Origin: JAUNBN01 sp036645935
Lineage (GTDB): Bacteria > Bacillota > Clostridia > Oscillospirales > Ruminococcaceae
Length of the DNA: 64,000 nt
Assembly: GCA_036645935.1 (NCBI GenBank)
Contig: JAVXNE010000001.1
Location: 62,001 to 126,000, forward strand
Direction of reading: 5' to 3'
The notes under the pieces were generated by a model. That model saw nothing but the letters and a program-made list of their open reading frames with translations. It had not been told where the DNA came from and searched no databases. The position numbers and the translations under genes are program-made. Below, one piece after another: positions 51,301-59,762 of the stretch (position 1 is its first letter; the number at the start of each line of letters is the position of its first letter).

Positions 51301-51871
51301 ATCGGGAAAGATTATCCTCTGCAGCCGCAAGCTTGCGAGACGCCTCGTTTTTGCGAAAGCGGTATTTTGCAATTCCCGACGCCTCCTCGAATATCTCGCG
51401 GCGCTCGGTGCTCTTCGCTCCCACAATCTCCGATATTTTTCCCTGTCCTATTATCGAATAACCGTCGCGTCCGAGGCCCGTGTCCATGAACGTCTCGCGC
51501 ACGTCACGCAACCTAACGGTCGCACCGTTGAGCAGGTATTCGCTGTCCCCGCTGCGATAAAACCGGCGGCACACGATGAGCTGATCGTCGGCATCGGGCA
51601 AGCGTCGGTCGCTGTTGTCAAGGCAGAGCGAAACCTGCGCAAACCCCATTGGGCGTCGCAGCTGTGTCCCCCCGAAGATCACGTCTTCCATCTTGTCGCC
51701 GCGCAGAGACTTGGTGCTCTGCTCGCCCAGCACCCAGCGAACCGCGTCGCTGATGTTGCTCTTGCCCGATCCGTTGGGTCCGACTATTGCGGTCATGCCC
51801 TGCTCAAACGCAACGCGTGTTTTGTCAGGGAAAGATTTAAATCCCTGTATTTCAATATATTTCAGACGCAA
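48311..51871 (-). CDS. smc: Chromosome partition protein SMC
   Basis: Condensin ATPase for chromosome organisation. 1186 residues. Walker A GPNGSGKSNI (about 32), two long coiled coils (about 170-500 and 670-1020) around a hinge (about 500-660, with GGSYTGG at its end), then the signature LSGGEQSLVAIA and Walker B FCILDEIDSALDE, and the C-terminal D-loop. Full length and intact. It starts 42 bases after rnc. Confidence 0.97.
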   Translation of the reverse strand: MRLKYIEIQGFKSFPDKTRVAFEQGMTAIVGPNGSGKSNISDAVRWVLGEQSTKSLRGDKMEDVIFGGTQLRRPMGFAQVSLCLDNSDRRLPDADDQLIVCRRFYRSGDSEYLLNGATVRLRDVRETFMDTGLGRDGYSIIGQGKISEIVGAKSTERREIFEEASGIAKYRFRKNEASRKLAAAEDNLSRLRDILDELTARLAPLEEQRNQALRFIELSDEKKSLEITLYCDIIERSRDSLRGQGDKIDVAKRDYENIEEQIEQLSEQTEHYHELNRERNVAIERYNEQILETNEAISAAEREIAVRRNDIGHAEGQIAELRSAVLSMSDSGGGFNAEIEAKQFSIDEKNAELTALDEIISKAQSELDSLIENNGISDRLRAEASKNLSALQAKITDLRVDSVSAVSSVELFKERAQTLESQLPEVQTRLAQAKTERAENEEYLSEIKRDSAECDNLIKGYTMKQDSRAAKLSEIAAELEKKQSQISEARNRANVLRDMEHSMEGFTNSVKKVSQASDQRELRGIVGTVASLITVREGCELAVETALGAAAQNIVVADERAAKQAIVFLKENRAGRATFLPLDTIKPSRFDDRVQLSQPGVVGLASELVSCDARFGDVMSSLLGRIIVAEELDSASVLAKKLGYRYRVVTMDGQVINAGGSYTGGFTARSAGIFSRKSEIEKLEAKANEIDNSCASTRAERDKLASERTVLEAQIQAASADLANHAEDRLRVQTRLAQLESEVQSFESSVAAIERELEKLAADRAEKERRTEQNDERLRDLLKEAERLENESGGDGADDFMKCRSELSELLSERRIERAEKQKDIESANYAIEQFEKQLTDAKGRAGEIEKTIASLEKDNHDAEQTIAQKQAEMESLGSAIAKYRADIDAAVSERAGNEREITETQARYAELTRQREEIARETSRLEERKVALQSEYDSANAKLWEEYELTRAEARGLCVEFESITSLRQQVASLRSRIRSLGNVNVGAIEEFKEVHERTEFLGAQVSDVERSRADLLKLIDSLEIEMKTIFTASFNEINTRFRKTFVELFGGGRANLYLSDESDVLESGIEIDVQPSGKVINNLAALSGGEQSLVAIAIYFAILGVNPSPFCILDEIDSALDESNVSRFANYLARVTERTQIIAITHRRGTMEAADVLYGVTMQEEGVSKLLRLDVDEARLVIAN

Positions 51872-51913
51872 AACAGTTCCCCTTTTGCATTAAGTTTCAT
51901 AATGATGCTTATT

Positions 51914-52585
51914 TTACAGTCCCATAAGTTCAAGAGCCTCTCGGGCGGCATTTTGCTCAGCCTGCTTTTTGCTGTGGCCGACGCCTCTCCCGATGATGTT
52001 GCTGTTAAGATGCACCTCGAAATTGAATATCTTGTCGTGATCGGGTCCGCTCTCACCCGCGAGCACATAGCGAAGACGCTCCTCAGGATTTTGCTGAACT
52101 ATCTCCTGAAGCTCGGTTTTGTAATCGCGCTCCTCGCCATCAACCGCTTCCTTAGCTCGCACGAAACGCAGCACGAATTGCTTTGCGCTCTCATATCCCC
52201 CGTCAAGGTATATCGCGGCAATCACCGCTTCAAAACAGTCGGCAAGGATCGAAGGCCGGCCGGATCCACCGCCCTTTTCTTCACCCCTTCCGAGCATGAT
52301 GTGTTCACCAAGCGCGATCTCTCCCGCATATCGCGCGAGCGCGCCCTCACAGACAAGCGAAGCGCGCCGTTTGGTAAGTTCGCCCTCGGGCAGTTTGGGA
52401 AGCTGTGCAAACAGGTGCTCTGATGTTATCGTTGAGAGCACCGAATCCCCCAAAAACTCCAGCCTCTCGTTGCACGCAATTCTGCCGAGTCCGTGCTCGT
52501 TTGCATAGCTTGAATGGGTCAGCGCTTCTTCGAGCAGCGCCGCGTCCCGAAATTCATATTCTATATTGCGCTCAATTTCCCTCAT
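51914..52585 (-). CDS. rnc: Ribonuclease III
   Basis: Cuts double-stranded RNA in rRNA processing. 223 residues from ATG 52585 (MREIERN). The nuclease signature ERLEFLGDSVLS carries the metal ligands (Glu, Asp) and the second site is DCFEAVIAAIYLDGG. The double-stranded-RNA-binding domain covers about 150-223 (ESGPDHDKIFNFEVHL to EQNAAREALELM). plsX precedes it directly, without the acpP gene that is often in between. Confidence 0.96.
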   Translation of the reverse strand: MREIERNIEYEFRDAALLEEALTHSSYANEHGLGRIACNERLEFLGDSVLSTITSEHLFAQLPKLPEGELTKRRASLVCEGALARYAGEIALGEHIMLGRGEEKGGGSGRPSILADCFEAVIAAIYLDGGYESAKQFVLRFVRAKEAVDGEERDYKTELQEIVQQNPEERLRYVLAGESGPDHDKIFNFEVHLNSNIIGRGVGHSKKQAEQNAAREALELMGL

Positions 52586-52612
52586 CGTCACGCTGCCTCT
52601 GCCATTTTAGTA

Positions 52613-53617
52613 TTAATCGCCGTCATTGTGACGTTCGGTCTCAAACGCGCGCGCTATCCGCTCGCCCATGTCCGATCCGCCCCACGCTATCGCCTGCCGC
52701 ACGGCGTTCTTTATCGCCTGTGCGTTCGAGCTGCCGTGAGCCTTGATAACTGGCTTTTGCAGTCCTATTATCGGCGCTCCGCCATATTTTGTGTAGTCCA
52801 TCCTGTTTTTAAATTGACGCAGCGCAGGTTTTAGTGCCGCCGCCGCGAGCTTGGTTAGGATATTTTGATAAAAAACTCCCTTGAGTTCGGAAAAGAGCAT
52901 TGAGCTCGCGCCCTCAACCGTCTTGAGGATTATATTCCCGGTAAAACCGTCGGACACCACGACGTCACACGCTCCGAGCAGTATATCCCGCCCCTCTATA
53001 TTGCCGACAAATCGGATATCGTCACGGGCTGCGAGCAGCTTATACGATTCGATTTGCAGCTCGGTTCCCTTGCTCTCCTCAGCCCCGTTGTTAGCGAGCG
53101 CGACACGTGGCTCTTTCGTCCCAACTACCGCCTGCATATACTGCGATCCCATCACGCCAAACTGCACGAGCATCTCGGGGCGGCACTCGGCATTCGCCCC
53201 GCAATCGATGAGCAGTGTTGACGTCTTGCCCGGCAGCACAACGCAGAGCGCCGGACGCTTGACACCTTTGATGCGCCGCACGAGCAGCGTGCTTCCCATG
53301 AGCAGAGCGCCGGTCGGCCCGGCGCTGACAAACGCGTCCGCACCGCCCTCGGCGACAAGCCGGAGCCCCACGCCCATCGAGCTGTCCGATTTCGATTTGA
53401 GCACCGCTTTTGCCTCATCGTTCATGTCCATCACAGATGACGAGCCAACAATCTCGATTCCGCTGATATCGATGCCGTTTTGGGCGGCACAGCGCTCTAT
53501 TTCAGCGATATCTCCGACAAGCGCAAGCGCCTGCCGGAACTCCCGCGCCTCAGAGGCACCCTTGATTATCTCGAGCGGTGCGTCGTCCCCTCCGAAAGCG
53601 TCAATTGCAATTTTCAT
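52613..53617 (-). CDS. plsX: Phosphate acyltransferase PlsX
   Basis: Converts acyl-ACP to acyl-phosphate, which PlsY uses for glycerolipid synthesis. 334 residues from ATG 53617 (MKIAIDAFGGDDAP), behind GGAGGG. Family blocks: IDAFGGDDAP, SGPTGALLMGS-like AGPTGALL, LIDCGANAEC, and DVVVSDGFTGNIILKTVEG (parts). It overlaps the trmFO 3' end by 17 bases. Confidence 0.96.
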   Translation of the reverse strand: MKIAIDAFGGDDAPLEIIKGASEAREFRQALALVGDIAEIERCAAQNGIDISGIEIVGSSSVMDMNDEAKAVLKSKSDSSMGVGLRLVAEGGADAFVSAGPTGALLMGSTLLVRRIKGVKRPALCVVLPGKTSTLLIDCGANAECRPEMLVQFGVMGSQYMQAVVGTKEPRVALANNGAEESKGTELQIESYKLLAARDDIRFVGNIEGRDILLGACDVVVSDGFTGNIILKTVEGASSMLFSELKGVFYQNILTKLAAAALKPALRQFKNRMDYTKYGGAPIIGLQKPVIKAHGSSNAQAIKNAVRQAIAWGGSDMGERIARAFETERHNDGD

Positions 53618-54905
53618 ATATATAACCCTCCATTGCGGCGAGTGCGCGCACACTTTGAGCCTCATACCTCAGCCGCTTGTCTTTTATCATTTCACCGAGC
53701 GGCGGAAGCGAGCCCATATTCGCGCCCAGCGGCTGAAAATCTCTATTTTCAAACAGAAGATGCCGCAGCAGCGCACCGCACATCGTCTCGGGCGGGGGAA
53801 GCACACTCGCGCGCCCCCGCAGCTTGTCCTTCATAAACCGCGCTGCGAACATCCCGCACATAGCGCTCTCCATATATCCCTCGACACCGGTGAGCTGTCC
53901 CGCCACGAGCACAAACGGGCTGTCCTTGATTCCGAGAAATCCGTCGAGCGCGAGCGGAGAATTCACAAAGCTGTTGCGGTGCATCACGCCATAGCGGGCA
54001 AACTCCGCGCGTTCAAGTCCCGGTATTGTCGAAAAGACTCGTTTCTGCTCTGAAAAGCGAAGGTTTGTCTGAAACCCCACGAGGTTATATAGCGTGCCCT
54101 CGGCGTTTTCCCTTCTCAGCTGAACCGCCGCCCACGGCCGATGTCCCGTCTTAGGATTTATAAGCCCCACCGGCTTCATCGGGCCGTAACGCGCGGCATC
54201 AAGTCCACGGCTCGCCAATTTCTCGATCGGCATACATCCCTCATAAACGTGAAAATCAAAGCCGTGAACACCCGCGCCCTCCGCCGAAACGAGTAGCGCG
54301 TGAAACGCCTCATAGCCCTCTTTGTCAAAGTAGCAGTTGAGATAATCGGCGTCGCCCTTGCCGTAGCGTGACGCCGCATACACCCGCTCCATGTCGATGC
54401 TGTCTGCGGTGACAATGGGTGCGGCCGCGTCGTAAAACGAGAGCGCTCCCTGCCCGCAAAGCGCAAACAGCCGATCCGCAAGCGCGCCGTCCGTGAGCGG
54501 CCCCGTCGCCACTATGGTGGGAAATATGGCGTCTATATCGGTTATTTCGGATCGCACAATTTTGATATTAGGTTCGCTTTCGATCGCCTTTGTCACTCCG
54601 TGCGAAAACAGCTCTCTGTCCACTGCGAGCGCGCCGCCCGCAGGCACCGCGCAACTGTCCGCAACCGCGAGACAGAGCGAGCCGAGAGCGCGCATTTCGT
54701 TCTTGAGCAAACCTGCCGCCGTGTCGGGGCGGGCGCTCTTAAACGAATTGGAGCAGACAAGCTCTGCAAAGCCGTCAGAAATATGGGCGGGCGAGTGCTT
54801 TTTGGGTTTCTGTTCACACAGCTCGACCATAAAGCCGTCTCGAGAGAGCGCAAATGCCGCCTCACAGCCCGCAAGCCCCGCTCCTACCACGCGGACGTCG
54901 CTCAT
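53601..54905 (-). CDS. trmFO: Folate-dependent tRNA (uracil-54-C5)-methyltransferase TrmFO
   Basis: Makes T54 in tRNA with methylene-THF and FAD. 434 residues. The N-terminal Rossmann motif VVGAGLAGCEAA binds FAD. ELVCSNSFKSARPDTAAGLLKNEMR (quoted in part: CSNSFKSARPDTAAG), the Cys in SRYGKGDADYLNC and the late AGQLTGVEGYMES segments are diagnostic. Its ATG overlaps the topA stop (54902-54905). The topA-trmFO order is the usual one in Bacillota. Confidence 0.96.
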   Translation of the reverse strand: MSDVRVVGAGLAGCEAAFALSRDGFMVELCEQKPKKHSPAHISDGFAELVCSNSFKSARPDTAAGLLKNEMRALGSLCLAVADSCAVPAGGALAVDRELFSHGVTKAIESEPNIKIVRSEITDIDAIFPTIVATGPLTDGALADRLFALCGQGALSFYDAAAPIVTADSIDMERVYAASRYGKGDADYLNCYFDKEGYEAFHALLVSAEGAGVHGFDFHVYEGCMPIEKLASRGLDAARYGPMKPVGLINPKTGHRPWAAVQLRRENAEGTLYNLVGFQTNLRFSEQKRVFSTIPGLERAEFARYGVMHRNSFVNSPLALDGFLGIKDSPFVLVAGQLTGVEGYMESAMCGMFAARFMKDKLRGRASVLPPPETMCGALLRHLLFENRDFQPLGANMGSLPPLGEMIKDKRLRYEAQSVRALAAMEGYIYENCN

Positions 54906-57013
54906 TTGTCGTCGTCCTTGCTGTGCACGCGTGAATAGTCGCAGCCCTCCTTGGCGCAGTAGAGCATTGGGTTTTTCCCTTTTTTGCTGAACAGGCTACC
55001 GCCGCATTGTGGGCAGCGCTCGGCACTCGGCTCGTCCCAGCTCATAAATCCGCAGTCCTTGCCCTTTTCACAGGCGTAAAAAACGCGTCCCTTTTGAGAT
55101 CTGCGCACGAGCACCTTTCCTCCGCATTTCGGGCAAAATCCGGGGGTTTCGGTCACTATCTTCTTTGTGTTTCGGCATTCGGGAAATCCCGGACAGGCGA
55201 GGAATTTTCCATATCTGCCTGTTTTAATAACCATATTTCGCCCGCACAGCTCGCACACGACGTCGGTCTCCTCTTCGGGAACCTTCATGCGCTGTCCGTC
55301 GAGCGAAGTCTCGGCCTTTTTGAGCGTCTTGGCAAAGTCTTTGTAGAATTTGTCCAGTGTCTTTACCCAGTCGGCCTTTCCCTCCTCGATCTTATCGAGA
55401 CTTTTTTCCATTCCCGCCGAGAATTTTTCATCGACAATATTGGGAAACTGTTCGATCATTATGTCGGTGACCACCATGCCAAGCGGCGTCGGTCTGAGCG
55501 ATTTTTGATCGCGCTCAACGTATCCTCGGTCGATTATGGTCGATATGATAGGTGCGTAAGTTGACGGGCGTCCGATGCCGTTTTCCTCGAGGAATTTGAT
55601 CAGCGACGCCTCTGTAAATCTCTGGGGCGGCTGCGTGAATTTCTGTGATTGTTTTATCTCTTTCTTGTGCAGCACTGTCGTCTTTTCGAGCGCGGGAAGT
55701 GCGGTCATCGCGCCCTCGGGCTTGTCGTCGGTCGAAACCTCATAGAGCTTTGTGAAGCCGTCGAACACGACGGTGAATCCCGTCGCGCGGAAAAGATACT
55801 CTCCAGCCTCAATATTGACCGTTGAGGTGTCGAGAATCTGGTCGTTCATTCGGCTTGCGACAAAGCGATCCCAGACGAGTTTATATATTTTATATTGATC
55901 CGCCGTGAGCGAAGCCTTGACTTTTTCGGGGGTGAGCGTCACGTCGGTCGGGCGAATCGCTTCATGGGCGTCCTGCACGTTGGATGCGCCCTTGCGCTTG
56001 TAAACGCGCTGGGTCTTGCAGACATAATTATCGCCGTACTCCTGCTCGATAAAGCCGTTTGCGGCGGCAATAGCGTCGTCCGAGATGCGCAGGGAGTCAG
56101 TTCTCATATAGGTGATAAGCCCGGTTGATCCTGTCCCCTCAATGTCGATTCCCTCGTAGAGGTCCTGCGCCGCGCGCATGGTGCGCCGCGCGGTGAATCC
56201 GAGCTTGCGGGAAGCCTCCTGCTGGAGCGTCGATGTTATGAACGGCGGCTCCGGGACTCGTTTCCTCGTTCCTTTTTTGATATCCGATATGACAAATTCG
56301 GCGTTTTCAAGCGCAGAAAGCACCGAATCACACTGTTCTTTGTTTTCAATCTTAAAATCGTCCGCCCCAATGCCCTTCTGTCCTCGCAGCTTGGCGGTGA
56401 ACAGCTTCTGAGAACCGGACGGGCGCAGAACCGCGTCAATCGTCCAGTATTCTTCGGGAATAAACGCCTCAATAAGGCGCTCGCGGTCGACAATGAGTCT
56501 TGCCGCAACAGATTGCACGCGCCCTGCCGACAGGCCTCGGCGCACCTTGCGCCACAAAAACGGCGAGAGCTTATATCCGACGATTCTGTCGAGTATGCGC
56601 CGTGCCTGCTGAGAATTCACAAGATCGATATCAATCTCGCGCGGGTTCTCCATCCCCATCTCGACACCTTTTTTGGTTATCTCCCCGAACGTCACTCTGT
56701 TCGGCTGGTCTACAGACAGACCGAGCAGGTATGCAAGATGCCATGAAATCGCCTCACCCTCGCGGTCAGGGTCGGTTGCGAGAAACACCTCGTCGCTCTT
56801 TGCGGCGGCGGTCTGCAGCTCTTTTATGAGCTTTTCCTTGCCCGTTATATTTAGATATTGGGGCTTGAATTCCTTTTCGACGTTAACGCCGAGCGAATTG
56901 CGCGGCAAATCACGTATATGGCCCATCGAGGCCATAACTTCAAAATTTTTGCCGAGATATTTTTTGATTGTCTTCGCCTTGGCGGGAGACTCCACAATAA
57001 CAAGCTTTGACAT
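54902..57013 (-). CDS. topA: DNA topoisomerase I
   Basis: Relaxes negative supercoils. 703 residues: TOPRIM domain (1-115, with VIVESPAKAKTIKKYLG and DPDREGEAI), the central type IA domain with the active tyrosine in GLITYMRTDS (about 312), and three C-terminal zinc-finger segments (CELCGRN, CPKCGG and CPQCGG starts, about 580-700) that bind single-stranded DNA. All essential residues are visible. Confidence 0.97.
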   Translation of the reverse strand: MSKLVIVESPAKAKTIKKYLGKNFEVMASMGHIRDLPRNSLGVNVEKEFKPQYLNITGKEKLIKELQTAAAKSDEVFLATDPDREGEAISWHLAYLLGLSVDQPNRVTFGEITKKGVEMGMENPREIDIDLVNSQQARRILDRIVGYKLSPFLWRKVRRGLSAGRVQSVAARLIVDRERLIEAFIPEEYWTIDAVLRPSGSQKLFTAKLRGQKGIGADDFKIENKEQCDSVLSALENAEFVISDIKKGTRKRVPEPPFITSTLQQEASRKLGFTARRTMRAAQDLYEGIDIEGTGSTGLITYMRTDSLRISDDAIAAANGFIEQEYGDNYVCKTQRVYKRKGASNVQDAHEAIRPTDVTLTPEKVKASLTADQYKIYKLVWDRFVASRMNDQILDTSTVNIEAGEYLFRATGFTVVFDGFTKLYEVSTDDKPEGAMTALPALEKTTVLHKKEIKQSQKFTQPPQRFTEASLIKFLEENGIGRPSTYAPIISTIIDRGYVERDQKSLRPTPLGMVVTDIMIEQFPNIVDEKFSAGMEKSLDKIEEGKADWVKTLDKFYKDFAKTLKKAETSLDGQRMKVPEEETDVVCELCGRNMVIKTGRYGKFLACPGFPECRNTKKIVTETPGFCPKCGGKVLVRRSQKGRVFYACEKGKDCGFMSWDEPSAERCPQCGGSLFSKKGKNPMLYCAKEGCDYSRVHSKDDDK

Positions 57014-57079
57014 AAGTTTCGATACCGTCCTGAAGTAGTATTGGCGTGCAATGGCCGCGCATAGGGAAAATTCGGTTAT

Positions 57080-58177
57080 TCAGCTTCTTCTGTACTTTGG
57101 GCCGGGCAGCGTCTCGACGACGCCATCCATTTCAAGCTCACACAGTTCCGCGAGCAGCTCACCGGGCTGGAGACCCGTTTTGGCCGCGAGCGCGTCGCAG
57201 TCGAGCTCGCAATCCGCAAGAGCGTCATAAATTTTCTTTCGTGCACCTTTAATTTCCCGTGAGGGCGTGGTCTGTTCGAGCGTTGTCTGAATGTATTCCG
57301 AGATCGGCGCGACACCGATTGATTCGAGTATGTCTAGAGCGTCGGTAGCGGGCGCTGCGCCCTGTTTGAGCAGGCGGTTGGTTCCCTCACTGTTCTGAGA
57401 AAAAATGCTCCCGGGCACTGCGAAAACCTCGCGCCCGTCGTCGAGCGCCCAATTGGCGGTTATCATCGTCCCGCTGCGCCTTGCAGCTTCAAAGACGATT
57501 ATCGCCCGCGACAGTCCCGAAATTATGCGGTTGCGCCGCGGAAACATTCCGCGGTGTGCAGGAGTTCCGGGAGGATACTCGCTCGCGATACAGCCGCCTG
57601 AGCTTTCAATTCGCGCGCGCAACTCGGCATGGTCTCTCGGATAGGTGTCGTCAATGGCCGTTCCGAGCACAGCCACGGTTTTCGCTTCGCACTTGAGCGC
57701 CGTCCTGTGCGCTTCGGCGTCGATACCATGAGCAAGACCGGAAACGATTGTAATTCCCGAGCGGCAGAGCGGCTCGCACAGCCGTCTTACCGAATCTCGC
57801 CCGTATTTCGTTGAATTCCTCGCCCCGACTCCGGCAACGCACACACCCGACAGCGCCGCGACGTCACCCGTGACATAGAGCACAGCAGGCGGAATTCGGG
57901 TCTGGCGCAGACGTTCGGGGTAACTCTCATCCGCATAGCAGAGCACACGCGCGCCGAAACTCTCGCAGTCGTTCAGAATCCGCTCGCAGTCCCCGAGCGA
58001 CAGCGTTCGCGCTGTCTTATACTCCACGGGGGAAAGCGAGCGCGCGAGCGTGGCGCTCTGCCGGTTGTCGTAAATTTCCTTGATATAATCAAATTCGTGC
58101 AGCAGCTCGCGCATTCGGGCGTTGCACGGCCCGAGCACTTCAGACAGCCATATCCAGTATATCGTCCTGTCGCTCAT
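57080..58177 (-). CDS. dprA: DNA processing protein DprA
   Basis: Loads RecA on incoming single-stranded DNA during transformation. 365 residues from ATG 58177 (MSDRTIY); GGGAGC precedes it at eight bases. The extended Rossmann fold holds VGARNSTKYG, VSGLAHGIDAEAH, AVLGTAIDDTYPRDH, FPRRNRIISGLS and AVPGSIFSQNSEGTN-like blocks. A winged-helix DprA_WH domain forms the C-terminus (about 305-365). Its start overlaps the trmH stop (58174-58177). No com uptake genes are in the window apart from the ComEB-like deaminase. Confidence 0.94.
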   Translation of the reverse strand: MSDRTIYWIWLSEVLGPCNARMRELLHEFDYIKEIYDNRQSATLARSLSPVEYKTARTLSLGDCERILNDCESFGARVLCYADESYPERLRQTRIPPAVLYVTGDVAALSGVCVAGVGARNSTKYGRDSVRRLCEPLCRSGITIVSGLAHGIDAEAHRTALKCEAKTVAVLGTAIDDTYPRDHAELRARIESSGGCIASEYPPGTPAHRGMFPRRNRIISGLSRAIIVFEAARRSGTMITANWALDDGREVFAVPGSIFSQNSEGTNRLLKQGAAPATDALDILESIGVAPISEYIQTTLEQTTPSREIKGARKKIYDALADCELDCDALAAKTGLQPGELLAELCELEMDGVVETLPGPKYRRS

Positions 58178-58959
58178 ATCCGAAGCTCCCACATAAGTAT
58201 CGCCGCTGCGGCGCCTGCATTCAGACTTTCAACCGCGCCCGTCATGGGAATTTCAACGCAGCGCGAACATGCGGCAATCACATCGGCCGGGAGTCCCGCG
58301 CCCTCACTGCCTATCGTGAGCGCGAGTTTTGGAGGCACTGTGAATTTTCCAAGCATCTCGCCGCCGTCCCGCAATGCCGCAGCAAAAGTGGCAAAGCCAA
58401 AACCCGCAAGTTCACGGAGCAGTTCCGGCATATTGTCAGTCTGAACGATTTTGAGCGCGAAAGCAGCGCCCATTGACGCGCGAAGTGTTTTTGGCGCAAA
58501 CAGATCCGCACACTTCCGATCTACCGCCACAGCATAGCCGAGCGCCGCTGCGGTCCTCAGCGCGGCTCCGACGTTCGCGGGATCCTGAACGCCGCAGAGC
58601 GCGAGCACACGCTGCATGCGCTCTGCATCAGCGTGTGGGAGTGTCTCCGGCATCCTCAAAACCGCAAATGCGCCTTGAGGACTTTTGTCTTCAGTGAGTT
58701 TCGCGCAGACACTATCTGTCATCACAACCGAGCGGGTTGCGAGAGAATCGAGCGCACGGCATTCGCTCTCGAAGCGAGCCCTCGCATCGGGCGTCGCCCA
58801 AAATTCCTCGATCTGCGCACCGTGTCGCGCCGCCTCAAGACAAAGCTTGAACCCGTGCGCAACGCAGAGTCCGCGCGCCTTTCGAGTCTTGCTGTCAGCG
58901 CACAGTTTTGAAATGTCTTTTACCCGCTCGCTAGTACGGCTTGTTATCTCTTCCGGCAT
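58174..58959 (-). CDS. SpoU/TrmH-family RNA 2'-O-methyltransferase
   Basis: 261 residues. An N-terminal substrate-binding domain (about 1-95) with SKTRKARGLCVAHGFKL, then the SPOUT domain: VQDPANVGAALRTAAALG (motif 1), LTIGSEGAGLP (motif 2) and EIPMTGAVESLNAGAAAAI (motif 3). Target unknown (23S rRNA G2251-like or tRNA Gm18-like). The ATG at 58959 follows AGAGAGTGCTT; an in-frame GTG two codons earlier is possible. First gene of the long minus-strand array. Confidence 0.93.
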   Translation of the reverse strand: MPEEITSRTSERVKDISKLCADSKTRKARGLCVAHGFKLCLEAARHGAQIEEFWATPDARARFESECRALDSLATRSVVMTDSVCAKLTEDKSPQGAFAVLRMPETLPHADAERMQRVLALCGVQDPANVGAALRTAAALGYAVAVDRKCADLFAPKTLRASMGAAFALKIVQTDNMPELLRELAGFGFATFAAALRDGGEMLGKFTVPPKLALTIGSEGAGLPADVIAACSRCVEIPMTGAVESLNAGAAAAILMWELRI

Positions 58960-58988
58960 AAGCACTCTCTTTTAAAAATCATGCGCAA

Positions 58989-59024
58989 ACGGCGGCGCGG
59001 TGAAGTATCTGCGTGCGCCGCCGT
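58989..59024 (-). promoter_or_regulatory. GC-rich hairpin in the trmH-array leader
   Basis: A perfect 10-bp stem ACGGCGGCGC/GCGCCGCCGT (59015-59024 with 58989-58998) between the promoter at 59053-59081 and the trmH start. It is followed by TTTGCGCATGATTTTT, so it may be an attenuator or a 5' stabiliser. Confidence 0.5.
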
Positions 59025-59052
59025 CGCCTATATTATGTAGTTTCTTGTAATT

Positions 59053-59081
59053 ATTATACGCGTATCAAGCGGAGTTGTCAC
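59053..59081 (-). promoter_or_regulatory. Promoter of the trmH-to-leuS array
   Basis: Minus strand: -35 GTGACA (59076-59081), 17-base spacer, -10 TATAAT (59053-59058). The match is 11 of 12 bases. It starts just after the rplT terminator. Confidence 0.75.
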
Positions 59082-59098
59082 CCCCAAATACGCACAAA

Positions 59099-59127
59099 GC
59101 CCGTACGCGCGTATTGCGCGTGCGGGC
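59099..59127 (-). terminator. Terminator of the infC-rpmI-rplT operon
   Basis: The stem GCCCGCACGCGC/GCGCGTACGGGC (59116-59127 with 59099-59110, one G-U) is followed on the minus strand by TTTGTGCG. Confidence 0.75.
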
Positions 59128-59138
59128 ATGTTTATGAT

Positions 59139-59492
59139 TTAGAGCGAGGCCTTTGCCTTTTCGGTAAGCGCTGTAAACGCGCCGGGATCGTTGATTGCCA
59201 TCTCGCTGAGCATTTTGCGGTTCAGCTCAATTTCAGCCTTTTTAAGCCCGTTCATAAATGTGCTGTAGTTCATACCGTTTAGCTTAGCAGCCGCCGATAT
59301 CCTCGTTATCCACAGTCTGCGGAAATCACGTTTTCTCCGCTTTCTGCCGACATACGCATAGTTGCCGGACTTATATACGGCCTGTTTCGCTGTTTTAAAC
59401 AGTGTATGCTTGCTGCCGAAATAGCCCTTTGCAAGCTTGAGTATCTTTTTTCTTCTCTTGCGCGTCATCATCGCGCCTTTTACGCGAGCCAT
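59139..59492 (-). CDS. rplT: 50S ribosomal protein L20
   Basis: 117 residues, the normal length. Starts MARVKGAMMTRKRRKKILK, with FGSKHTLFKTAKQAV and RKRDFRRLWITRI. L20 is an early 50S assembly protein and represses its own operon by binding the leader mRNA in Gram-positive bacteria. Last of infC-rpmI-rplT; the ATG follows AGGAGGCACAACAAC. Confidence 0.98.
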   Translation of the reverse strand: MARVKGAMMTRKRRKKILKLAKGYFGSKHTLFKTAKQAVYKSGNYAYVGRKRRKRDFRRLWITRISAAAKLNGMNYSTFMNGLKKAEIELNRKMLSEMAINDPGAFTALTEKAKASL

Positions 59493-59539
59493 GTTGTTGT
59501 GCCTCCTAAAATATCAGATTATCCGATGCGGTCTTCGGC

Positions 59540-59740
59540 TTATTTGTAGGGTACGAGAACCTTAATGTTTGCCGCGTTGGTCTTATCCACGTAAGCAGGG
59601 GCACGCAGATGTCTCTTGCGTTTGGTCGTCATCTTGTTGAGGATGTGCGAACGAAAAGCGTGAGCTCTCTTTATCTTGCCGTTCTTGGTTATCTTTGTTA
59701 TGCGTTTTTTTGTGCCGCTATGCGACTTCATCTTGGGCAT
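59540..59740 (-). CDS. rpmI: 50S ribosomal protein L35
   Basis: 66 residues. MPKMKSHSGTKKRITKITK and the HILNKMTTKRKRHLR stretch are typical L35. It lies between infC (22 bases upstream) and rplT (47 bases downstream), as in nearly all bacteria. The ATG follows AGAGAGGAAAAAGTACAA. Confidence 0.98.
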   Translation of the reverse strand: MPKMKSHSGTKKRITKITKNGKIKRAHAFRSHILNKMTTKRKRHLRAPAYVDKTNAANIKVLVPYK

Positions 59741-59762
59741 TTGTACTTTTTCCTCTCTAAAG

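Noticed and set aside
50933..52423. A 496-codon plus-strand frame opposite smc and rnc
   Set aside because: It is antisense to two clearly conserved genes, has no ribosome binding site and no family resemblance; the mirror of codon bias in the minus-strand genes keeps it open.
52881..54053. A 390-codon plus-strand frame opposite plsX and trmFO
   Set aside because: Shadow of conserved minus-strand genes; low-complexity Ser/Thr/Pro composition typical of antisense frames.
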